Shown: positions 37,238 to 45,785 of the stretch, one piece after another
Position numbering within the stretch: the first letter of the stretch is position 1
How the letters are laid out: every line of letters starts with the position of its first letter
NCBI GenBank assembly: GCA_900319865.1
Contig: ONQD01000003.1
Span: 1-64,000 of the forward strand
Length of the DNA stretch: 64,000 bases
Direction: 5' to 3'
Source: an uncultured Bacteroidales bacterium
GTDB lineage: Bacteria > Bacteroidota > Bacteroidia > Bacteroidales > P3
Notes under the pieces: model-generated
Databases searched by the model: none
What the model saw: the letters and a program-made list of their open reading frames with translations, nothing else
Told to the model about the DNA's origin: nothing
Translations under genes and position numbers: made by a program

Positions 37238-37324
37238 TTACGACTTATAGAATGTGTGGCACCACTCCGCGAACAACGCCAATCCTTCCCGAAGGGTTTT
37301 CTTTGGAACAAATCCAAAGTCCCG
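37238..37324 (-). pseudogene. Remnant of the 3' end of an NAD-dependent nucleotide-sugar epimerase
   Basis: The last 28 codons of a minus-strand frame read R-D-F-G-F-V-P-K-K-T-L-R-E-G-L-A-L-F-A-E-W then C-H-T-F-Y-K-S-stop. This matches the C-terminal end of UDP-glucuronate 4-epimerase/UDP-glucose epimerase family proteins, where a D-F-G-F-x-P-x-T-x-(L/I)-x-E-G-(L/I)-x-x-F-x-x-W-Y motif closes the protein. The rest of the enzyme (over 300 residues) is absent from either frame upstream, so only a fragment survives. Assignment rests on the short motif alone. Confidence 0.55.
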
Positions 37325-37542
37325 CAGATAATGGTGGACGGTAGACGAGGGTGAAATAAAGCCGCTTCGGTCATTGTACAAGAGTGCATTATTACTGGGA
37401 AAAACTAAAGTATTGGAACCCACTACTATGAATGTCATTAGGGGAAAAACAAATCGAAAATCACAGGAAGATTCACATTTGCATGATAGGATATGAGGCG
37501 AAACGGGAATGACCGAATTGTTTATTGGGACATTAACTATGA

Positions 37543-37960
37543 GGTCTCTTCATCGCCCGTGAGTCGAAGTTCAATGTTTTACTCACCGATGTATTCAGAT
37601 TGGCTGAGTGGATTTCATTGCAGTCAACTATCACTAATTTTACGGTTATCAGTACTAACAAAAATAAAATAATGAGTCCTTATGTTAGCACTATAGTAAG
37701 TATACCTGATTTTTATCTACTTGAAGGTGAAGGTTATGTATTCCTCCCATGTGTCTTTTAAACGTCTAGCGACGATGGCGTTACATCTGAGGGTGTGAGT
37801 ATTGTTGTTGACAAAGGGTATTATTGGGAAAACACGTCGACGAGGCTGTTAGTACATGCTGACAGTAACGCGGGAAGTGTATCAGCTGATGCAACCGGCA
37901 CCACTGCATTTATCAGATTGGTTATGAATTATACCGCCCGTACAAGTACAGGCAAATAAT
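37543..37960 (+). pseudogene. Interrupted gene of unknown function, one in-frame stop
   Basis: A frame open from 37543 to a TAA at 37958-37960 with a single in-frame TAA at 37759-37761, about 139 codons in all. The part after the stop (G-V-T-S-E-G-V-S-I-V-V-D-K-G-Y-Y-W and on) looks like a beta-rich structural or surface protein; I do not recognise the family. An ATG lies at 37672. A well-formed terminator follows at 37981, which supports a once-functional rightward gene. Recoding or a sequencing error at 37759 are alternatives to decay. Codon use and AT content differ from the neighbours, compatible with transfer. Confidence 0.5.
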
Positions 37961-38297
37961 ATTATTCTCCAACAATAAGAAACTCCTTGTCATCCAAATG
38001 GGTGGCAGGAGTTTTTATTTATGCCCGCTCCGCGAACGAGGATGCGTACCCCGGCCTTACGGCCACCCCACTAATGAATGCCGGGAAACTGAAGCGTCAC
38101 ACGCCAGCGACCCCTCTTCGAGAGGCAGGACTATGTCCCGGTGGAGCAGCACACTGCGGCCATGCCTTGTGTGGTGTTATGCTCACTTGGGGTGCGGTAT
38201 AGCCTCTCCAAGGCTACCCTGCCGGATGCACGTTAGAATCCCTGAACATTCTTTACAGCATCGAGAGGCGACCAAGCGACAATAATACTCGAATTTC
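37961..38297. other. Intergenic region after the interrupted gene
   Basis: Apart from the terminator (37981-38020) no gene or repeat was recognised up to the promoter of the AAA ATPase gene at 38298. Confidence 0.45.
37981..38020 (+). terminator. Terminator after the interrupted gene
   Basis: Long hairpin: AACTCCT (37981-37987) with AGGAGTT (38007-38013) and, after one bulged base, GTCATCC (37989-37995) with GGGTGGC (38000-38006, two G-T pairs), 4-nt loop, then TTTATTTA. Confidence 0.75.
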
Positions 38298-38327
38298 TTT
38301 GTATATCAAATATTTTATGTATTTTTG
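38298..38327 (+). promoter_or_regulatory. Promoter of the AAA/DUF4143 ATPase gene
   Basis: TTTG at 38298-38301 and TATTTTTG at 38320-38327, 18 bp apart. The 12-bp palindrome in the leader begins three bases after the -7 element. Confidence 0.7.
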
Positions 38328-38329
38328 TA

Positions 38330-38356
38330 CCGATTTGGAGTCCAACTCCAAATCGG
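38330..38356. repeat. Perfect 12-bp inverted repeat in the 5' leader of the ATPase gene
   Basis: CCGATTTGGAGT (38330-38341) and its exact reverse complement (38345-38356), 3-nt loop. It sits at the predicted transcription start, so it would be the first structure of the mRNA, or an operator overlapping +1. ATG is 20 bp further on. Confidence 0.85.
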
Positions 38357-38376
38357 CATAATTACAATATAATACA

Positions 38377-39519
38377 ATGATTGAAAGAACTTTAAAAGAA
38401 GAATTACTGCGAGTATCAGAACATTTCCCTGTGTCAATTTTGACAGGTCCACGCCAGTCAGGAAAGACAACTTTGTGCAAAATGGCATTTCCAAATTACA
38501 AATATGTAAATTTGGAAAATCCTGACACCAGAGAGATGATTATCAACGACCCCATGTCGTTTCTCAGAAACAACCCCAACGGGATGATTCTTGACGAGGC
38601 TCAACGATACCCGGAATTATTCTCCTATCTTCAAGTGATTGTCAACGAAGACAAGTCTCTACGTTTTGTACTCAGTGGGAGCAACAACTTTATCCTAATG
38701 GAAAAGATTACACAGTCGCTTGCCGGCAGAGCTGCACTGATGACTCTATTGCCTCTATCCGTTGCAGAGCTCAGACCCACCCAGTCGACAGATGAGATGA
38801 TGTTCCGTGGCTTTTATCCTGCAGTATGGGGCGACGGACTACAGCCTTATGATGTCTACTCCAATTATTACCGTACATATATTGAGCGTGACCTCCAGCA
38901 ACTTATCAATATCAAAGACCTCGACCTCTTCCGACAGTTTGTCAGACTAATGGCAAGCCGTGTTGCCAACGAGTTTAACGCTTCGCACATCAGCAACGAA
39001 TTGGGCATCGATGTGAAAACTGCACAGCACTGGTTAAGTATATTGACCACATCCTATATTGCCTTCACCCTGCCACCCTACTACCGCAATATCGGCAAAC
39101 GGATTATCAAAGCGCACAAACTATACTTCTTTGAGACTGGTCTCGTCACCTACCTTTTGGGGATTGAAAGCGCCGAGCAGGTGGCGACCCACCCCTTACG
39201 AGGAGCCTTATTTGAAAACATGGTAGTCTCAGAATTCTACAAACGCCGCTTCAACCAAGGCAAAACGCCCCATCTTTTCTTCTACCGCGACAACGCACAG
39301 AAAGAGGTCGACCTCATCGAAGAACAGAGTTTCGACCAACTGTATACCTACGAAATCAAATCAGCCAAACGATACAATACCCAGTTCGCCGCAGGCTTGG
39401 ACTATTTCCGCAAACTCTATGGCAGCAAAGTCCTAGGTGGAGAAATCATTTACGATGGAGTAGAACAAGTGGAATCCAATGGCTATACCTGCCGCAACTG
39501 GCAACTCGCCGTCCTATAA
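38377..39519 (+). CDS. AAA ATPase with DUF4143 domain
   Basis: A 380-residue protein: AAA_14-type ATPase domain with Walker A GPRQSGKT (24-31) and Walker B M-I-L-D-E-A-Q (D73, E74), the sensor segment F-V-L-S-G-S-N-N, and a C-terminal DUF4143 domain (about 190-350) containing the nuclease-like K-x-G-x-E/E-V-D-L-I ... E-I-K-S-A pattern (V-D-L-I near 312 and Y-E-I-K-S-A near 329). Such ATPases occur in many copies in Bacteroidota and their role is unknown; the D...E-x-K pattern hints at a PD-(D/E)XK-like fold. Own promoter and a leader palindrome; its end overlaps the convergent gene by 6 bp. Multi-copy families of this type are often horizontally spread. Confidence 0.9.
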   Translation: MIERTLKEELLRVSEHFPVSILTGPRQSGKTTLCKMAFPNYKYVNLENPDTREMIINDPMSFLRNNPNGMILDEAQRYPELFSYLQVIVNEDKSLRFVLSGSNNFILMEKITQSLAGRAALMTLLPLSVAELRPTQSTDEMMFRGFYPAVWGDGLQPYDVYSNYYRTYIERDLQQLINIKDLDLFRQFVRLMASRVANEFNASHISNELGIDVKTAQHWLSILTTSYIAFTLPPYYRNIGKRIIKAHKLYFFETGLVTYLLGIESAEQVATHPLRGALFENMVVSEFYKRRFNQGKTPHLFFYRDNAQKEVDLIEEQSFDQLYTYEIKSAKRYNTQFAAGLDYFRKLYGSKVLGGEIIYDGVEQVESNGYTCRNWQLAVL

Positions 39520-39987
39520 GGTTTGTACATCCTCACACGCCATCAGGAGGTGTACCTCCTCTAGTTTCGCGGGCCAGAAATCGAGGTCTTGCTGAAGGGT
39601 GTCGTTGTCTCGGATGAATATGGCCTTTTTGTTGTGGTCCTTGTTTACTACGACTCGGAGGGATGTGGCTTTGAACAGGCCGACAGAATCATACTTGTCA
39701 ATCATCCCGATAGGCATTACTGCCATGCCATCATGGATGCATAGAGCCCAATCACCACGGTTGAAATAATAGAACGAGTCGACACTGGCGGTGTCAATCT
39801 TGATGCATAGCAGGGTGGAGTTGTTGTATACTGGCGCGGACAGCACATTGCCTTCGAAATAGACGTTTCCGAATAGCTTGTCAAACTCTTTCTCTTTGCT
39901 TTTCGCGGGTTTCAGCATCAAATAGAACAGCAGACATACTACCGTCAATACCGCTATGGGTAAAAAAGCTGACCATACTTTACTCAT
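39514..39987 (-). CDS. Hypothetical single-helix membrane protein
   Basis: A 157-residue protein of unknown family with one N-terminal membrane helix (about 5-25) and a C-terminal domain of about 125 residues, probably beta-rich, outside the cytoplasm. No motif recognised. It overlaps the preceding gene by 8 bp and the convergent ATPase gene by 6 bp. It is probably the last gene of a transcript starting at ettA. Confidence 0.65.
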   Translation of the reverse strand: MSKVWSAFLPIAVLTVVCLLFYLMLKPAKSKEKEFDKLFGNVYFEGNVLSAPVYNNSTLLCIKIDTASVDSFYYFNRGDWALCIHDGMAVMPIGMIDKYDSVGLFKATSLRVVVNKDHNKKAIFIRDNDTLQQDLDFWPAKLEEVHLLMACEDVQTL

Positions 39988-40429
39988 CTAGCAGAACCTC
40001 CTCCCCGTTCAGGCGGATGCCGACCAGCTTCCATTTGCCGTCAGGCTGACGGCTGTAGCGGTATTTGTATACTGTCTGAGTGGGTTTGCCGTCTTCGTCG
40101 TAGGTGGTCTGGGTGCAGCGGGTGCGGTTTCCGTGGCAGTCGTACTTGTTCTCCTCGGTATAGAGCAGATATTCGTCAACGGTATATACTTCTTTGCGCA
40201 CGGGGCGTCCCTGCTTGTCGTAGCTTTGCAGGGAGCGGGTCTCCACCACGCCGGTGCTGTCGTAGGTGTAGGTGATAAGCACCGCCAAACGGTCGTTGGC
40301 ATCCACCACTGCGTGCGATGAACGGGTCACATGCCCCTGTTCGTCATAATCCACCCCAATCTCCTGCGCCTGAGCGATAGCGACAGACAATAAGCAAGCA
40401 CTCAGAGCTATAATCTTCAAGGCTCTCAT
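39980..40429 (-). CDS. Secreted protein with YD/RHS-like repeats, unknown function
   Basis: A 149-residue secreted protein: signal peptide about 1-21 (ends AQAQ), then four to five strands of the form Y-D-x-x-G-(R/K/N)-x-x-(R/K)-x ... Y, similar to YD/RHS or DUF4595-like beta repeats. It starts 7 bp after the ettA stop and overlaps the next gene by 8 bp, so the three are co-transcribed. No function can be given. Confidence 0.7.
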   Translation of the reverse strand: MRALKIIALSACLLSVAIAQAQEIGVDYDEQGHVTRSSHAVVDANDRLAVLITYTYDSTGVVETRSLQSYDKQGRPVRKEVYTVDEYLLYTEENKYDCHGNRTRCTQTTYDEDGKPTQTVYKYRYSRQPDGKWKLVGIRLNGEEVLLDE

Positions 40430-40436
40430 GGGTGTG

Positions 40437-42107
40437 CTATTTCATCAGTTTCTTGTAGCGCAGACGGTGCGGAGTGTCGTCGCCGAGGCGTTTTTTCCGG
40501 TTCTCCTCATACTCGCTGTAGCTTCCCTCAAAGAAATAGACTTGCGAGTCGCCCTCAAAGGCCAGTATGTGCGTACAGATGCGGTCGAGGAACCAACGGT
40601 CGTGACTGATAACCACGGCGCATCCGGCAAAGTTCTCCAAGCCTTCCTCCAACGCACGCATCGTGTTCACGTCTATGTCGTTGGTGGGCTCGTCAAGCAG
40701 CAGGACGTTGGCCTCGCTTTTCAGCGTCAGTGCCAAATGCAGACGGTTGCGCTCTCCGCCACTCAGCACGCCGGCTTTCTTGCTCTGGTCGGTACCGGTG
40801 AAGTTAAAACGTGAGATATACGCACGTGCATTCACCAGTCGTCCTCCCATGCTGATCAGTTCATTCCCTTCCGAGACCACATCGTACACACTCTTTTCGG
40901 GGTCAATCTGCACATGCTGCTGGTCCACATAACCTATCTTGACGGTCTCGCCCACGGTGAATGTGCCGGTATCGGGCTTTTCCAACCCCATGATAAGGCG
41001 GAAAAGCGTGGTCTTACCGCAGCCGTTAGGCCCGATAACGCCCACAATGCCTGCGGGAGGCAGGCTGAAGGTAAGATTTTCGTACAACAGCTTATCGCCA
41101 TAAGCCTTGCTCACACCCTCCACCTCAAGCACCTTGTTGCCCAGTCGGGGGCCGTTGGGAATGAATATTTCGAGGTTCTGCTCTTTCTCTTTCACATCCT
41201 CGTTCATCATGCGGTCGTAGGCCGCCAAACGTGCCTTCCCCTTGGCGTGACGGGCCTTAGGAGCCATGCGCACCCATTCCAACTCGCGCTGCAGTGTCTT
41301 GCGGCGTTTGCTCTCTTGCTTCTCTTCCATAGCCAGACGCTGGGTCTTCTGGTCCAGCCAGCTGCTGTAGTTGCCCTGCCAGGGAATACCCTCGCCGCGG
41401 TCCAGTTCTAGAATCCAGCCCGCCACGTTGTCGAGAAAGTAGCGGTCGTGCGTCACAGCAATCACAGTGCCTTTATATTGGCGCAGATGCTGCTCCAGCC
41501 AGTCGATGCTCTCGGCATCCAGATGGTTGGTGGGCTCGTCCAGCAGCAGTATGTCCGGCTCCTGCAACAGCAGACGGCACAGGGCCACACGTCTCCGTTC
41601 ACCACCACTCAGGTTCTTCACCGGCTCGTCCTCGTCGGGACAGCGCAAGGCATCCATAGCACGTTCCAGCCGGCTGTCCAGATTCCATGCATCATACTGT
41701 TCCAGCAGTTCGGTCAACTCGCCCTGACGCTGGCACAGCTTGTCGAAGTCGGCATCCGGCTCGGCAAAGGCATTGTTCACCTCTTCGTACTCTTTCAGCG
41801 CATCCACCACAGGCTGGACCGCCTCCTGCACCACCTCCTTCACCGTCTTGCTGTCGTCCAGCTTGGGTTCCTGCTCCAAATATCCCACACTATAGCCCGG
41901 AGCAAACACCACTTCGCCCTGATAGTCCTTGTCCACGCCGGCAATGATTTTCAACAGACTCGACTTACCCGAGCCGTTCAAACCAATGATACCAATCTTG
42001 GCACCATAGAAAAAGGAGAGGTATATATCTTTCAATATCTGTCGGCTGGGCGGTATCAGCTTGCCCACGCCCACCATTGAGAAAATAATCTTTTTGTCGT
42101 CAGCCAT
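40437..42107 (-). CDS. ettA: Energy-dependent translational throttle protein EttA (ABC-F)
   Basis: A 556-residue ABC-F ATPase with two nucleotide-binding domains and no membrane domain. First Walker A GLNGSGKSS, signature LSGGERRRVALCRLLL, Walker B DILLLDEPTNHLD; second Walker A GPNGCGKTT, signature LSGGERNRLHLALTL, Walker B VLLLDEPTNDID. The arm insert between the first Walker A and signature and the R-K-rich inter-domain linker (about 240-310) identify EttA: both ends of the linker carry the W-L-x-Q-K-x-x-R-L and W-V-R-M-x-P-K-A-R-x-x-K-x-K-A-R segments. EttA binds the ribosomal E site and gates the first elongation step according to ADP/ATP level. Length matches E. coli EttA (555). Confidence 0.95.
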   Translation of the reverse strand: MADDKKIIFSMVGVGKLIPPSRQILKDIYLSFFYGAKIGIIGLNGSGKSSLLKIIAGVDKDYQGEVVFAPGYSVGYLEQEPKLDDSKTVKEVVQEAVQPVVDALKEYEEVNNAFAEPDADFDKLCQRQGELTELLEQYDAWNLDSRLERAMDALRCPDEDEPVKNLSGGERRRVALCRLLLQEPDILLLDEPTNHLDAESIDWLEQHLRQYKGTVIAVTHDRYFLDNVAGWILELDRGEGIPWQGNYSSWLDQKTQRLAMEEKQESKRRKTLQRELEWVRMAPKARHAKGKARLAAYDRMMNEDVKEKEQNLEIFIPNGPRLGNKVLEVEGVSKAYGDKLLYENLTFSLPPAGIVGVIGPNGCGKTTLFRLIMGLEKPDTGTFTVGETVKIGYVDQQHVQIDPEKSVYDVVSEGNELISMGGRLVNARAYISRFNFTGTDQSKKAGVLSGGERNRLHLALTLKSEANVLLLDEPTNDIDVNTMRALEEGLENFAGCAVVISHDRWFLDRICTHILAFEGDSQVYFFEGSYSEYEENRKKRLGDDTPHRLRYKKLMK

Positions 42108-42348
42108 AATGCAATGTTTTTTTAAGTGTTATCTATTCACGGGCGACCCCTCTCTGGGGAAAAGAGCAGCCGTATTGTCTTATTCTCCAAGCTCCTGAAC
42201 CAATCCGCCAAAGGCATTCACAACGGCGTGTGGCGTTCTATCGCATTCAGGAGTAGCGGCATGTTCCAAGGCTACTGTCGACAACAGCAGAGCGTACACT
42301 GTTGATGGTCGGTCGGTAGCCATAGCTTAGCGGTTCGGGTGTTTTATA

Positions 42349-44187
42349 TTAGTCTTCTTCGAAACGGATGTCCTTAACATTCAATTGTATCTCGGTCTTC
42401 CCGTTCCAATAGTTTTCTTCAAGGGTATAGCACATGGAGAATGGTTCACCTTTCTTCATGCGCGGATAGCACTGCCCCAACTGGAAACCGATAGCAGGAT
42501 AGGGCCGCGACCGGGACAGTAGCGAGATGGCGCTGAACTTGAGGTGATTACTCCCCACAATACGGGGATAACCAGTATCCACCAAGCTTCTCGACTCAAA
42601 CACCGGCACATTGTTTTCCGGTCCGAAAGGACTGAACTGTTTCAATATACGCAGGAATTTGGGTGTGATATGCCTGCCGAAATCGAGCACAGCGTCTATC
42701 TCTATCTCCGGCACCATGCTGTCCATCTTCAAGGTCTGCTCCACCACCTGCTCGAAACGCACTTTGAATGCCTCAAAATTTTCGGGACGCACCGAGACCC
42801 CGGCAGCACATTTATGTCCGCCAAAATGCTCCAGCAAGTCGCTGCACTGCTCCAATGCCGTATGGATGTCAAACTCCTTGATACTACGAGCCGAACCCGT
42901 AATGAGTTGATCGGTGGAGAGGGTGAAGATGATTGTCGGTTTATAGTATGCCTCAACCAGTCGGGACGCCACAATGCCCACAACTCCCTTGTGCCAGCTG
43001 TCGTCAAATAGCACTATGCTCTTCCGGCTTTTCATTTGGGGGTCGCTTTCAATGCGGCGTTTCGCCTCCTCGGTGGCGGCACTGTCAAGGTCTTTACGCT
43101 GGATGTTGAAGTTGTTGATTTCTTCTGCCAGGAGGGTGGCCTGCGCAGGGTCGTCGCTCAACAGCAGACGCACCGAGTCGAACGCACTGCGTATTCTGCC
43201 CGCGGCATTGATTCTCGGTCCCACAAGAAACACAAGGTCGCTTATGGTCAGTTCTTTGCGGAAATACGATTTGTCCTCGGGGTGGTTGCGCATCTCGTCG
43301 GGCGTGCGCCGTTCTATGTGTCCGTAGGTCAATATGGCTTCCAAGCCGGGACGTGGACGGGTATTGATTACCTTGAGTCCAAAAGCGGCCAGCACACGGT
43401 TCTCGCCCATAATGGGGACTATATCCGACGCAATGCTCACTGCCACCAAATCAAGGTACTTGAGCAGGAAGAGCTGAAGGTTGTCACGCTTGGTACGGCG
43501 TGCCTCGTCGAGGGTGTCGGGCACGTCACACAATCGCACTCCCATCCGCTGCTCCTGGTGGGCCTCTACTATCTTGAACCCTATGCCGCATCCCGAAAGC
43601 TCCTTGTAGGGATAGGGGCAATCCAGTCGCTTGGGGTCCAGCACTGCCACTGCTGCAGGCAGGTGGTCGCCATCGGGCAGATGGTGGTCGCCTATTATGA
43701 CATCTATTCCAAAACCATTGGCGTAGTCCACTTGCTCAAATGCCTTGATTCCGCAGTCCAAGGCAATCACAAGCTTCACACCGGTTTCGTGCGCATAGTC
43801 TATCCCTTTGAACGAAATGCCGTACCCCTCGCTGTCGCGGTCGGGTATGTAGAAATCGATGTTAGAGTGTATTGTGTGCAAATAGGAATACACCAACGCG
43901 ACGGCAGAAGTACCGTCAACATCATAATCACCGTAAACGAGTATCCGCTCACGGTGTCGCACCGCCTCATTGATCCTTGCAATGGCGCGGTGCATGTCTT
44001 TCATGAGGAAAGGGTCATGCAATTGGTCCAACCCTGGCCGGAAGAAATGCCGTGCTTCTTCGAATGTAGTAACACCACGTTCTACAAGCAACGTGGCGAT
44101 AATTTCGTCTACTCCTAATTCTTCCGCAAGTTTTTTAACTACCTCTTTGTCATAATCTTCCCTTAATATCCAACGTTTTTCTTTCAT
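42349..44187 (-). CDS. recJ: Single-stranded-DNA-specific exonuclease RecJ
   Basis: A 612-residue DHH/DHHA1 phosphoesterase, a 5'-3' ssDNA exonuclease in recombination and mismatch repair. Motifs: V-Y-G-D-Y-D-V-D-G-T-S-A (motif I), D-C-G-I-K (II-like), the DHH motif as G-D-H-H-L-P-D-G, and the DHHA1 G-G-H-K-C-A-A-G-V motif near residue 450, then an OB domain. Start at 44187 (MKEKRWILR): the -7-like element at 44200-44207 lies only 12 nt before it, so the longer frame from 44265 is not transcribed. Lies alone on the minus strand between ettA and the ABC permease. Confidence 0.93.
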   Translation of the reverse strand: MKEKRWILREDYDKEVVKKLAEELGVDEIIATLLVERGVTTFEEARHFFRPGLDQLHDPFLMKDMHRAIARINEAVRHRERILVYGDYDVDGTSAVALVYSYLHTIHSNIDFYIPDRDSEGYGISFKGIDYAHETGVKLVIALDCGIKAFEQVDYANGFGIDVIIGDHHLPDGDHLPAAVAVLDPKRLDCPYPYKELSGCGIGFKIVEAHQEQRMGVRLCDVPDTLDEARRTKRDNLQLFLLKYLDLVAVSIASDIVPIMGENRVLAAFGLKVINTRPRPGLEAILTYGHIERRTPDEMRNHPEDKSYFRKELTISDLVFLVGPRINAAGRIRSAFDSVRLLLSDDPAQATLLAEEINNFNIQRKDLDSAATEEAKRRIESDPQMKSRKSIVLFDDSWHKGVVGIVASRLVEAYYKPTIIFTLSTDQLITGSARSIKEFDIHTALEQCSDLLEHFGGHKCAAGVSVRPENFEAFKVRFEQVVEQTLKMDSMVPEIEIDAVLDFGRHITPKFLRILKQFSPFGPENNVPVFESRSLVDTGYPRIVGSNHLKFSAISLLSRSRPYPAIGFQLGQCYPRMKKGEPFSMCYTLEENYWNGKTEIQLNVKDIRFEED

Positions 44188-44199
44188 TTTTTCTGGCCG

Positions 44200-44207
44200 T
44201 AAAGATA
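44200..44207 (-). promoter_or_regulatory. -7-like promoter element of recJ
   Basis: Minus-strand TATCTTTA (last base off consensus), 12 nt before the ATG at 44187. Decides the start codon. Confidence 0.5.
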
Positions 44208-44426
44208 CGACTTTTTTTTGAATTCGATGAAAAAAAACTTGTTTTTTAGGATATTTTGTTGCCAAGAGGCTTGATAACTATTGCCTTAGCAACTGCAAGC
44301 TTAAGTGCCAATACTGCAAACTCTTTTCAATGCCCGTTCAATAGTATTTCATCATTGAACAGATATTAAACGAGGAATGTGTTTCTCTTTGCCTTGAAGC
44401 GGTATGCGGTTGCACCCGGCTCACGC

Positions 44427-45785
44427 TCACGAGCCAATGCGGAGGAAACGCCAAACATCGCGCCAAGAGGCTTTCTGCCCATAGCGCAGGATGGCGGAGC
44501 GGTAGACCTTCGCGGCCGCCCAGATGCAGAGGGGGAAGGTAATCAACAGCAGTAGCATGGAAACCGCCACTTGCCACACCGGCACTCCGAAAGGTATGCG
44601 CATCAACATGGCCACGGGCGAGGTGAACGGGATTATCGAAAGCCACACCGACAAACTGCCCGAGGGTTGCCCCACCATTGCAGGCATAAGCAGCAGTGTC
44701 AGTATCAGCGGTACGGTCATCGGAAGGGTGAACTGCTGCGAGTCTGTCTCGTTGTCCACCAACGAACCCGCCGCAGCAAAAAGCGAGGCATACAGCAGGT
44801 ATCCAAACACAAAGTAGAATACAAAGAGCACAATAAGCATCGCGAAATTGATGCCCGTAAGCCCCTCTATCAGTTCCTTTACACTGTTGTCTATTCCCTG
44901 TCCCGCCTCATATTCGGCAGCCCGTGCCTGCTCGGCTTCATATTGGGTGGTGGCTTCCGTTCCCTTTGAGGCAATCTCTGTTTGATGTGCTGTTGCCTGC
45001 CGGAAAAGGTCGGCATTCGATGCCTGCACACCCACCACAGCAATGCCCGACAGCAGCACCCACAGGGCAAACTGGGTGAGCCCCACAAGCCCGATACCCA
45101 CCACCTTGCCCATCATCAGCTGGAAGGGCTTCACACTGCACACTATCACTTCCACTATACGGCTGGTCTTCTCTTCCATCACACCCCGCATCACTTGCGA
45201 CCCAAACATGAACACCGCCATAAAGACAAGGAAAGCAAGCAACACCCCCACCACTATCTTCACCTGCAGAAAACCGTCGCGGCCCGTCTCTATGTCCTGC
45301 GGGCGTAGCTTGATGTGAGTTGACGTGAGGAGTGCATAGTCTTCGGGGGTAAGCCCGTGCACGTCAAGCAGAATACTGTTTCCCAGTATCTCCTGCAACT
45401 GGTTCTGTGCATCCGTCTGCACTGTTAGCGACGGAGCATCCGACCGGTAGTACAGATACGCGTCGCGCGGCAGGGTGGTCTCGCGTGCAGGGATGTAAAC
45501 AATGGCATCCAGACTGTCATGCTGTTGCAGCTCCCTACGGGCATACTCTATACTGCCAGCCTCGTGATAGGTGATGTCCCGCCCCGAACGGAACTGTCCC
45601 TGAAACAAACCGGTGTCGTCCACCAGCAGCACATGGGCATGCTCTATGGGTCTCGAGGCAAGTATGATAGGTATGGCATAGACTCCGGCCAGCAATATCG
45701 GCACCACAACGGTCAACACCCAGAATGAAGGCTTCTTGACTCGAGTGAGGTATTCACGCTGTATGACGAGTAGTATCTTGTTCAT
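44427..45785 (-). CDS. ABC-2 type transporter permease (NatB-like)
   Basis: A 452-residue inner-membrane permease. One N-terminal helix (about 22-42), a large extracytoplasmic domain (about 45-180), then five to six helices (about 185-430), the layout of NatB/YhaP-type ABC-2 exporters. A Glu/Ala-rich segment at about 275-310 interrupts the membrane domain. NatAB of Bacillus exports Na+; specificity here is unknown. Overlaps the ATPase gene by 4 bp, so they form one transporter. Confidence 0.88.
   Translation of the reverse strand: MNKILLVIQREYLTRVKKPSFWVLTVVVPILLAGVYAIPIILASRPIEHAHVLLVDDTGLFQGQFRSGRDITYHEAGSIEYARRELQQHDSLDAIVYIPARETTLPRDAYLYYRSDAPSLTVQTDAQNQLQEILGNSILLDVHGLTPEDYALLTSTHIKLRPQDIETGRDGFLQVKIVVGVLLAFLVFMAVFMFGSQVMRGVMEEKTSRIVEVIVCSVKPFQLMMGKVVGIGLVGLTQFALWVLLSGIAVVGVQASNADLFRQATAHQTEIASKGTEATTQYEAEQARAAEYEAGQGIDNSVKELIEGLTGINFAMLIVLFVFYFVFGYLLYASLFAAAGSLVDNETDSQQFTLPMTVPLILTLLLMPAMVGQPSGSLSVWLSIIPFTSPVAMLMRIPFGVPVWQVAVSMLLLLITFPLCIWAAAKVYRSAILRYGQKASWRDVWRFLRIGS

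Noticed and set aside
44338..44646. 102-codon minus-strand frame downstream of the ABC permease
   Set aside because: It overlaps the 3' end of the permease in another frame and shows no motif or start signal.
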